A stretch of 6,723 nt of DNA, from NCBI GenBank assembly GCA_964409295.1, contig CAYPCV010000029.1, positions 1-6,723 on the forward strand. The letters are read 5' to 3'. This document shows, piece by piece, positions 1-3,475 of this stretch. The notes below the pieces were generated by a model. The model worked only from the letters and a program-made list of their open reading frames with translations, did not search any database and had not been told where the DNA came from. Source of the stretch: UBA1140 sp964409295. GTDB lineage: Bacteria > Campylobacterota > Campylobacteria > Campylobacterales > Sulfurovaceae. The position numbers were made by a program, and so were the translations under genes. Every line of letters starts with the position of its first letter. The first letter of the stretch is position 1.

Positions 1-69
1 TTATTTGGGCTTGTGGGGGGCTTTGGGTGGGGGTTCATTTTAGGGTTGATGAGGTTGGGGATTGGGTAG
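1..69 (+). CDS. possible 3' end of a small glycine-rich membrane protein (partial)
   Basis: An open frame enters from the left edge and stops at TAG 67-69 after 22 codons. Its translation is almost wholly Gly, Leu, Phe, Ile and Trp (GGFGWGFILGL in the middle), like a terminal transmembrane helix with a glycine zipper. Six of the codons are GGG, which makes the DNA strikingly G-rich in an otherwise AT-rich window. No start is visible, and the frame could be open by chance in a stop-poor G-rich tract. If real, it converges on the resolvase gene. Function unknown. Confidence 0.3.
   Translation, partial: LFGLVGGFGWGFILGLMRLGIG
7..33 (+). other. G-tract cluster, potential G-quadruplex
   Basis: Four G-tracts (7-9, 15-20, 25-27, 29-33) are separated by loops of 5, 4 and 1 nt, matching the usual G3+N1-7 rule. 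Further tracts lie at 43-45, 57-60 and 64-66. The strand bias is complete: all runs are G on the + strand. It may only reflect glycine codons of a hydrophobic protein ending at 69. No role is shown by the sequence. Confidence 0.4.
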
Positions 70-111
70 GTTCATTTTTGACTAAAGCGTAACATTTATG
101 TCGTCTTCATT

Positions 112-169
112 TCCCACTTCATGATTAGATTCCTATACTGTGGGATGTGAAGCTTAACATGAAGTGGGA
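112..169. repeat. 58-bp imperfect dyad beside the resolvase gene
   Basis: Perfect 12-bp arms, TCCCACTTCATG (112-123) and CATGAAGTGGGA (158-169), flank a 34-bp centre. The centre keeps partial symmetry, with about 9 of 17 further positions pairing. The dyad starts 27 bp past the stop of the minus-strand resolvase gene. There is no T-tract, so it is a poor intrinsic terminator. It is more likely a protein-binding or recombination site, for example an accessory or degenerate resolvase site. The central bases are not self-complementary, which argues against it being the cleavage point of a hairpin telomere. Confidence 0.55.
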
Positions 170-171
170 CA

Positions 172-193
172 CACCCCCTAAAACAAGGGCGTG
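172..193 (-). terminator. weak hairpin after the resolvase gene
   Basis: Positions 172-179 pair with 186-193 (seven pairs, one C-C mismatch) around a 6-nt A-rich loop, starting three bases past the stop codon on the minus strand. No U-run follows on that strand. This is at best an inefficient terminator or a 3' mRNA-stabilising hairpin. Confidence 0.2.
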
Positions 194-195
194 AT

Positions 196-1125
196 TTAAG
201 CGTAATTCAAAGCACTCGTAAACGCTTCTCTATGTCCTAATATTCGTGTAATAGTATCCTCTATAGTCTCGTTCTCTCTCTTGAACAGTTGGCTTCCTGC
301 TATTGCATAGTTATGTCTTAAATCCTTAATATTTTTATATTTTAACAATCTTTTGATTGCATTATTGAACACACGGCTATATTTACTATTGACTTGACTC
401 TCTGATAGCTCTTTGGTATCTGCAAACTTTCTAAGCTCTCTTAGATAGCCTTGAACCTCTTTATATGACAACTCTATAATGTTACCCTCTATCTTTTTGT
501 CATTTCCTTTGAGTAGTCCATCAAAGTAATGTTTCTCTCCTCTTTTTGAGAGTTTGAGAGTTTTTAGTAGTTCGGTGGCTCTTCTACCTGTAGCTAGACC
601 TAAGACGGCTAGTAGATGATAAGCTCTCACTTGCTCTTCATTTTGATTTTTTGCTACATGGTACGATTTTGATGTGATGATTTGTCTAAGCTCTTTGATT
701 TTATCTACAATCACAGTTGGGTCTACATTTTGACTATCACTCTCTCCTGCCCTAACTTCATCTTTAAGTTCTTTCTTCACTTCTATATCTTTTTTCTTTA
801 GTGGAGCGTAAACACTATCTATCGTAAAACTCTCTATTGCATTCGCTTTGTATTTTCCACCCTCTTCATTGATAATATTTTTAAATTTGACCAGGTTGTT
901 TCTGATACTGCTAGAAGAATACATAAAGAAAATAGCATATGAGTAATCTCTATAGAGCTTCTGAACTCCCTCTAGGCTTTTATTTTTTACTGATTTATAA
1001 TCATCTTGAAATAAATCTAAAATATCAATCATCTTTGATACTCCATAAATGCCTTTAAATACCTCTGCTCTCTCTTTTGCTATCTCTGAATGTTTTGTCT
1101 CTCTTTTTGTGTCCGTAGTTCCCAT
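196..1125 (-). CDS. telomere resolvase (protelomerase)-like tyrosine recombinase
   Basis: This is a 309-residue DNA breakage-rejoining enzyme of the tyrosine recombinase fold. Visible motifs are ATGRRATE (box I; R182 is the likely catalytic Arg and E185 the usual Glu), K206 in GLLKGN (beta-hairpin Lys), K267-D-L-R270-H (box II), L296-G-H298, and nucleophile Y308 one residue from the C-terminus. A Lys replaces the usual box II His, the ATGRR form of box I is present, and a VNSKYS segment (245-250) precedes box II. From memory of TelK/TelN/ResT, all three resemble protelomerases rather than Xer or lambda-type integrases. In that family the enzyme cuts a palindromic telomere site and seals hairpin ends. 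Residues 1-150 are helical and basic, probably core-binding. At 309 residues it is much shorter than the phage enzymes, which have extra C-terminal domains. ATG 1125 is chosen because AAAGG lies 8 nt upstream. It is transcribed away from the other genes. Alternatives are a resolution recombinase or an integrase. Confidence 0.62.
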   Translation of the reverse strand: MGTTDTKRETKHSEIAKERAEVFKGIYGVSKMIDILDLFQDDYKSVKNKSLEGVQKLYRDYSYAIFFMYSSSSIRNNLVKFKNIINEEGGKYKANAIESFTIDSVYAPLKKKDIEVKKELKDEVRAGESDSQNVDPTVIVDKIKELRQIITSKSYHVAKNQNEEQVRAYHLLAVLGLATGRRATELLKTLKLSKRGEKHYFDGLLKGNDKKIEGNIIELSYKEVQGYLRELRKFADTKELSESQVNSKYSRVFNNAIKRLLKYKNIKDLRHNYAIAGSQLFKRENETIEDTITRILGHREAFTSALNYA

Positions 1126-1157
1126 AATTTAAGCCTTTATCTGTTTTGATGTTCATT

Positions 1158-1186
1158 ATTATACTATAATGAGTCTTAAAAGTAAA
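1158..1186 (-). promoter_or_regulatory. probable sigma70 promoter of the resolvase gene
   Basis: On the minus strand TATAAT (1163-1158) lies 17 bp downstream of TTTACT (1186-1181) and about 33 bp before the ATG. The -35 half overlaps the first copy of the AGTCTTAAA...ATGAAT repeat, so the repeat could act as an operator. Confidence 0.55.
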
Positions 1187-1247
1187 GTAAAAATGAATAT
1201 TCATTAAATAGTTTCCAATTAAGTCTTAAAGTGTAGAAAAAATGAAT
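1172..1247. repeat. imperfect direct repeat, 50-bp spacing, over the resolvase promoter
   Basis: Two copies of AGTCTTAAA followed by an A-rich stretch ending AAAAATGAAT or AAAAAATGAAT lie at 1172-1198 and 1222-1247. The offset is 50 bp, close to five helical turns. A 14-bp palindrome, AATGAATATTCATT (1192-1205), sits at the end of the first copy. This arrangement fits a regulator or the resolvase itself binding its own promoter. Confidence 0.5.
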
Positions 1248-1254
1248 GTACTTC

Positions 1255-1309
1255 TTCTGTAGAGAAAAAAACTCTAGAGAAAAAAACTCTACAGAAAAAA
1301 AAGTTCTCT
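1255..1309. repeat. tandem 15-bp palindromic units with A7 spacers
   Basis: The unit AGAG-A7-CTCT is repeated exactly at 1261-1275 and 1276-1290. A degenerate third unit with 4 extra bases spans 1291-1309. Each unit is itself an inverted repeat. The outer arms TTCTGTAGAG (1255-1264) and CTCTACAGAA (1287-1296) also pair around the self-complementary centre CTCTAGAG (1272-1279). A-runs sit on the same strand on both sides, so the whole is not a true palindrome. It looks like a multi-site operator or iteron block. Confidence 0.65.
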
Positions 1310-1345
1310 ATTAACTTAAATCTTGAAAATAGCTAAATGGCAAAC
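1275..1345 (+). repeat. ~72-bp direct repeat, copy 1
   Basis: Copy 1 pairs with 1379-1451. A 30-bp core (1288-1317 and 1394-1423) is identical in both. The flanks remain similar: TAGAGAAA at the left end, and AGCTAAATGGCAAAC versus AGCTAAAATGCCAAC at the right end. The copies are about 105 bp apart (ten helical turns). No gene lies between them. Confidence 0.6.
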
Positions 1346-1378
1346 CTTTATTTTAGCAGAATCAAGAGTAAAAAGTAA

Positions 1379-1451
1379 TAGAGAAATTTAGTATCTACAG
1401 AAAAAAAAGTTCTCTATTAACTTGCATTCCCAAAAAAGCTAAAATGCCAAC
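1379..1451 (+). repeat. ~72-bp direct repeat, copy 2
   Basis: This is the second copy of the repeat starting at 1275. The 30-bp core at 1394-1423 is identical to 1288-1317, while the ends have diverged by small indels. The interval from 1452 to the next gene start contains only the inverted pair at 1534-1558 and a ribosome binding site. Confidence 0.6.
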
Positions 1452-1533
1452 AGTGGATGTGAAAATCATCCTACCCCTTATTATGAGAGTGGGCTTTTAT
1501 TTTAATGTGAAATATCATTATGCACTACTCTTT

Positions 1534-1558
1534 TAGCCACTTATTTTATTAGTGGCTA
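1534..1558. promoter_or_regulatory. inverted repeat TAGCCACT-N9-AGTGGCTA, candidate operator
   Basis: Perfect 8-bp arms (1534-1541 and 1551-1558) surround an AT-only 9-bp centre, 43 bp before the first operon's start codon. No T-tract follows, so it is not an intrinsic terminator. Its right arm, AGTGGCTACT (1551-1560), recurs exactly at 3083-3092, upstream of the RHH gene. This suggests a shared regulator. Confidence 0.5.
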
Positions 1559-1600
1559 CTACTTTATCAAAAAAATCAACACATCAATAGGAGTAGAGGT

Positions 1601-1942
1601 ATGAAATCTGCTAAAGAAATTTTAGAAGATATGCCCTTGTTCTCTAAATTACAACAGTATAAGGAAAAAACAATGCAACAAAATCAAATCCAACAAATCA
1701 AAAACGCAACAATAGTAACAGGTGAATACACCGACAAAAACACTGGAGCTAAGAAGAAGAGCTACTTAACCATTGGTAAGCTCTTTATATATCAAGATGG
1801 GGGCATGAGTTTAAAATTAGATGCCCTGCCTCTTCATGGTCAAAGCATTAACTTTTATGACATTAAGCCCAAAGAGCAAAACACGCATGGTCATCAACAA
1901 CCTCAACAGCAAAATTACAATAATAATAATCAAGGATATTAA
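1601..1942 (+). CDS. small beta-rich protein with Gln/Asn-rich tail, function unknown
   Basis: This is a 113-residue protein. Residues 1-35 are helical and polar. Residues 36-90 alternate like a compact beta domain (TGEYTDKNTGAKKKSYLTIG, then LFIYQDGGMSLKLDALPLHG). The last 20 or so residues are low-complexity Q, N, H and P (QQPQQQNYNNNNQGY), surely disordered. Small plasmid and phage proteins with a K/T-x-x-IG-x-L-F...S-L-K-L-D-x-L-P pattern are familiar to me only as hypotheticals. The OB-like size and disordered tail allow a single-stranded-DNA-binding role, but the tail lacks the acidic SSB tip, so this is speculation. The start is supported by AGGAG (1589-1593) with 7-nt spacing. It is the first gene of an operon with the gene at 1944, one base after its stop. 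Confidence 0.75.
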   Translation: MKSAKEILEDMPLFSKLQQYKEKTMQQNQIQQIKNATIVTGEYTDKNTGAKKKSYLTIGKLFIYQDGGMSLKLDALPLHGQSINFYDIKPKEQNTHGHQQPQQQNYNNNNQGY

Positions 1943-1943
1943 A

Positions 1944-2348
1944 ATGAGTAAATGTAAAACAAAAAATATTAAGACTGCTATCCGAATCAAGAGAGACCTT
2001 ATGTTCACTTGCCTACAAGATGTATTCGGCATTAAACTTATAGGGTATTGTCGTTCTCGTTTTAATGATTTTCGATTACCACTTGGAGAACAGGAGATAA
2101 AAGAGATTAGAGATGGTATGAAAAGTGAGGTTGTTATAACTTTTAACTTTGTAGATGGAATGTATGAGCATAGAAGCCTCTCATGTATTGTTCCATCATC
2201 CACAACAGTAAGGGAAGCTTGGTACATACTTATACAACAATATGAAAAAGAGATGGAAGAAAATAAAGAGTATCCACGATGGTTTTACTATGAGGGTATA
2301 GAGCAAAATACACCAACAAATGAAATAGTATTCATCTATGGAACATAA
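1944..2348 (+). CDS. conserved-looking 134-residue protein, function unknown
   Basis: I do not recognise the family. The N-terminus is basic (MSKCKTKNIKTAIRIKRDLM). A mixed alpha/beta body follows, with an amphipathic helix at about residues 90-107 (REAWYILIQQYEKEMEENKE) and a C-terminal strand ending IVFIYGT. There is no signal peptide or membrane segment. ATG 1944 is chosen over the in-frame ATG at 1821 because AAGGA (1932-1936) sits 7 nt upstream. The longer form would also overlap the previous gene by over 120 bp with an unnatural Ile-rich sequence. It is translationally coupled to the gene at 1601, and its end overlaps the start of the frameshifted small gene at 2338 by 11 bp. Confidence 0.72.
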   Translation: MSKCKTKNIKTAIRIKRDLMFTCLQDVFGIKLIGYCRSRFNDFRLPLGEQEIKEIRDGMKSEVVITFNFVDGMYEHRSLSCIVPSSTTVREAWYILIQQYEKEMEENKEYPRWFYYEGIEQNTPTNEIVFIYGT

Positions 2349-2513
2349 CATCATCCAATCAGCCATAAAAGAAATTGTAAGAGTACAGGGGGCATATAAG
2401 ATTTTATATGCCCCCTGCTCTTGTTTGTTGGTTCTGCCATTGATACTTTGAATATTTTGAAGATAAAAGCGATATGTGAGAAGTGGAGAATTGGGTTTGA
2501 TGTGGTGTATTAA
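2338..2513 (+). pseudogene. frameshifted small paralogue of the gene at 2618
   Basis: From ATG 2338 the frame reads IIQSAIKEIVRVQGAYKILYAP and then stops at 2449-2451 (37 residues). A -1 shift at the C5 run (2411-2415) restores a 58-residue protein ending LNILKIKAICEKW...FDVVY at TAA 2511-2513. That protein matches the intact neighbour at 2618 at both ends (KEIV near the N-terminus; LKIK-x-ICEKW near the C-terminus). One extra C would repair the frame. This could be a decayed gene, a base-calling or assembly error in the C-run, or less likely programmed frameshifting. The start lacks a clear Shine-Dalgarno and overlaps the preceding gene. Confidence 0.55.
2386..2417 (+). terminator. strong stem-loop, probable terminator of the first operon
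   Basis: A perfect 14-bp stem (2386-2399 with 2404-2417) including five G-C pairs in a row closes on a 4-nt GATT loop. It is followed by the T-rich CTCTTGTTTGTTGG. It lies 37 bp after the stop of the gene at 1944, a usual place for an intrinsic terminator. It also sits inside the frameshifted paralogue, and its 3' arm holds the C-run where the frame breaks. Confidence 0.5.
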
Positions 2514-2535
2514 TACCCTTGCGATTTAAAACGAT

Positions 2536-2621
2536 ATGTGTGTAGATAATTATTTGATTATACGGCTTGGAGTGAAGAGAATTCAGCTTATAGTTATATT
2601 CAAGGAAGGAATAAATCATGA
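2536..2621 (+). pseudogene. short gene remnant coupled by ATGA to the next gene
   Basis: The frame 2550-2621 reads DYTAWSEENSAYSYIQGRNKS, a protein-like composition. Its TGA (2619-2621) overlaps the next gene's ATG (2618-2620) as ATGA. It has no start codon: a stop lies at 2547-2549, and the nearby ATG 2536 is in another frame (MCVDNYL, then a -1 shift would join it). The upstream bases around 2528-2545 also resemble the GCGATATGTGAGAAG segment of the neighbouring paralogue. It is likely a remnant; the overlap may be chance. Confidence 0.25.
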
Positions 2622-2797
2622 ATCCAACACTTATAAGAAACGCTCTAAAGGAGATAGTACTAATTAGAGGGGTTAAAGCAGTGTTCGACCCTGCTTATGG
2701 GCTTATTTTTTCTTTCTGCTTATCTATGAGTGTTTTTGATGTGCTTAAAATAAAAGAGATATGTGAAAAATGGAGCGTTCCGTTTGAAGTTGTGTAG
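2618..2797 (+). CDS. 59-residue small protein, function unknown
   Basis: The start has one of the best ribosome binding sites in the window: AAGGAAGGA (2602-2610), 7 nt before ATG 2618. The protein begins with a basic amphipathic segment (NPTLIRNALKEIVLIRGVKA). It continues through a hydrophobic stretch (GLIFSFCLSMSVF, about residues 28-40), possibly one membrane-associated helix, and ends DVLKIKEICEKWSVPFEVV. A diverged, frameshifted copy lies just upstream at 2338-2513, so this is a tandem duplication with selection kept on this copy. The family is not recognised. Confidence 0.6.
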   Translation: MNPTLIRNALKEIVLIRGVKAVFDPAYGLIFSFCLSMSVFDVLKIKEICEKWSVPFEVV

Positions 2798-2817
2798 CTA
2801 TCAATCGCCATCAATAG

Positions 2818-2849
2818 CACTTTTTTATAATTGCATTTATAAAAAAGTG
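2818..2849. repeat. 32-bp near-perfect palindrome, candidate telomere or origin site
   Basis: Arms of 13 bp (CACTTTTTTATAA and its complement) flank a centre in which only positions 2831/2836 fail to pair and the innermost TGCA pairs. In total 15 of 16 pairs match. It lies 20 bp after the gene at 2618. Its stem is almost all A/T with two G-C pairs at the outer end, so it would be a weak terminator. Near-perfect symmetry up to the centre is what a protelomerase target needs. Alternatives are an origin dyad or a bidirectional terminator. Confidence 0.55.
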
Positions 2850-2871
2850 TCAAAAAAAGGGGGTAAATACT

Positions 2872-2910
2872 CTATTTTTGAAAACGCAATCCTATTTTTC
2901 AAATTGCATT
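2872..2910 (+). repeat. two iteron-like 19-bp repeats, 20-bp period
   Basis: Copies CTATTTTTGAAAACGCAAT (2872-2890) and CTATTTTTCAAATTGCATT (2892-2910) match at 15 of 19 positions, about two helical turns apart. The 9-mer AATTGCATT in the second copy also occurs at the centre of the palindrome at 2829-2837. This fits a Rep or host-factor binding site in an origin, but two copies are few. Confidence 0.4.
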
Positions 2911-2918
2911 CGACAAGT

Positions 2919-2980
2919 CCAAAGCCGTGGAAACCGACTTAAAGCCCACAGTTTGGGGGTCTTGCAGTTTGGCGTGTGCA
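2919..2980. other. GC-richer island with an imperfect stem-loop
   Basis: CCAAAGCCGTGG (2919-2930) pairs imperfectly with CCACAGTTTGG (2946-2956). CAGTTTGG is repeated directly at 2949 and 2965. No reading frame of interest covers it. The GC content stands out against the surrounding A/T. It may be a structured RNA, part of an origin, or a remnant of transferred DNA. Between 2981 and 3032 I see nothing specific beyond a weak TATAGT box at 3013-3018. Confidence 0.25.
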
Positions 2981-3032
2981 ATAGTAAGTTAAGAATTCAT
3001 TTTAGAATTTAGTATAGTGAAACAAGCTTATT

Positions 3033-3060
3033 CTGACACCTTTTTCTTTCCACTTATAAT
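3033..3060 (+). promoter_or_regulatory. sigma70-type promoter P1 of the regulator-rep operon
   Basis: CTGACA (3033-3038) and TATAAT (3055-3060) are separated by 16 bp. This is the best -35/-10 pair in the window. It would start a transcript near 3067 with an ~87-nt leader before the RHH gene. Confidence 0.6.
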
Positions 3061-3084
3061 TTTATTGCAGTCGCGAAAATGCAG

Positions 3085-3132
3085 TGGCTACTTAAGCTTA
3101 TATGTGGCAACGCTAATATATAATATGGCTAC
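3085..3132. promoter_or_regulatory. triple TGGCWAC motif overlapping promoter P2, candidate RHH operator
   Basis: TGGCTAC (3085-3091), TGGCAAC (3105-3111) and TGGCTAC (3126-3132) recur at 20- and 21-bp steps, on one face of the helix. They surround a second TATAAT (3119-3124), so bound protein would block P2 and lie downstream of P1. Ribbon-helix-helix repressors usually bind short repeated sites at their own promoter, and the RHH gene starts 22 bp later. AGTGGCTACT at 3083-3092 recurs at 1551-1560. Confidence 0.5.
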
Positions 3133-3153
3133 ACAAATAAAAAGGTAAAAAAA

Positions 3154-3348
3154 ATGAATAAGCGAAATAAAATAATAAAGAAGCCAAAACAGATGAGATT
3201 AAGAATGACAGAGGATTTGTTCAATGCTTTTTCTGCGTATGTTGAAAAGCATGAAGTAACTAAAACTAAAGTAATTGAAGATTTTTTAAAAGAGTTGTTG
3301 GTTTCTGAATTGGATATTTTAAAAAAAATAAGAGTTGATTCTTTATGA
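3154..3348 (+). CDS. ribbon-helix-helix (CopG/Arc-type) transcriptional regulator
   Basis: This is a 64-residue protein. A basic N-terminal arm (MNKRNKIIKKPK) leads to a beta-strand (QMRLRM, about 13-18). Helix A follows (TEDLFNAFSAYVEKHE), then the turn VTKTK and helix B (VIEDFLKELLVSEL). This is the whole RHH fold: a dimer places the paired strands in the DNA major groove. Its size and its position directly before rep match plasmid copy-number repressors of the CopG type. AAGG (3142-3145) lies 8 nt before ATG 3154. It probably binds the repeated TGGCWAC sites just upstream, repressing itself and rep, and perhaps the operon at 1601. An antitoxin role is less likely because no toxin gene is adjacent. 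Confidence 0.8.
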   Translation: MNKRNKIIKKPKQMRLRMTEDLFNAFSAYVEKHEVTKTKVIEDFLKELLVSELDILKKIRVDSL

Positions 3349-3364
3349 AAGAGTAAAAAGAGTA

Positions 3365-3393
3365 ACAAGAGATAGTTGGTCGCCGTCTCTTGT
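3365..3393 (+). promoter_or_regulatory. leader stem-loop I between regulator and rep
   Basis: ACAAGAGA (3365-3372) pairs with TCTCTTGT (3386-3393) around a 13-nt loop containing TTGG and CGCC. No U-run follows, so it is unlikely to be a terminator. The loop has a YUNR-type UUGG, a feature of antisense-RNA target loops in plasmid copy control. No antisense promoter was identified. Confidence 0.45.
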
Positions 3394-3408
3394 CTATAAA
3401 GCAAAATT

Positions 3409-3439
3409 TTCACTTTTCGGTAAGTCCCCGATAAGTGAA
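3409..3439 (+). promoter_or_regulatory. leader stem-loop II before rep
   Basis: Positions 3409-3420 pair with 3428-3439, one mismatch in 12, around a 7-nt loop (TAAGTCC). It ends 36 nt before the rep start. The rep ribosome binding site is poor (AAGG at 3461-3464, 11 nt from ATG). Together with stem-loop I this suggests rep translation is limited by leader structure. Confidence 0.45.
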
Positions 3440-3475
3440 TTATAACATACAAGTGATTATAAGGCACACAAACAA

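Noticed and set aside
1192..1205. 14-bp palindrome as telomere site
   Set aside because: It is short, A/T-only apart from two G/C pairs, and common by chance in such DNA; kept only as part of the promoter repeat.
1255..1296. Tripartite AGAG/CTCT element as the telomere resolution site
   Set aside because: A-runs on the same strand on both sides of the centre break the symmetry a hairpin telomere needs.
1261..1423. CRISPR array
   Set aside because: The repeats are few, unequal and A-rich, without regular unique spacers or cas genes.
1449..1470. DnaA box-like TTTTCACATCCAC on the minus strand
   Set aside because: It is a single weak match with no cluster.
1444..1536. 30-codon + strand frame in the divergent intergenic region
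   Set aside because: It has no ribosome binding site and runs through the repeat and the inverted pair, so it is probably chance.
1821..1943. Longer N-terminus for the gene at 1944
   Set aside because: It would overlap the previous gene by over 120 bp, and ATG 1944 has AAGGA at ideal spacing.
1817..2227. Minus-strand reading frame opposite the first operon
   Set aside because: It is antisense to two well-supported genes, with Ile/Leu-rich composition typical of a shadow frame and no ribosome binding site.
2411..2417. Programmed -1 frameshift at the C-run
   Set aside because: The stem-loop includes the slip site instead of lying a few bases downstream, so decay or a base-count error is more likely.
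2404..2619. Minus-strand 71-codon frame
   Set aside because: It lies opposite the paralogue cluster, and the + strand similarity between copies explains the sequence better.
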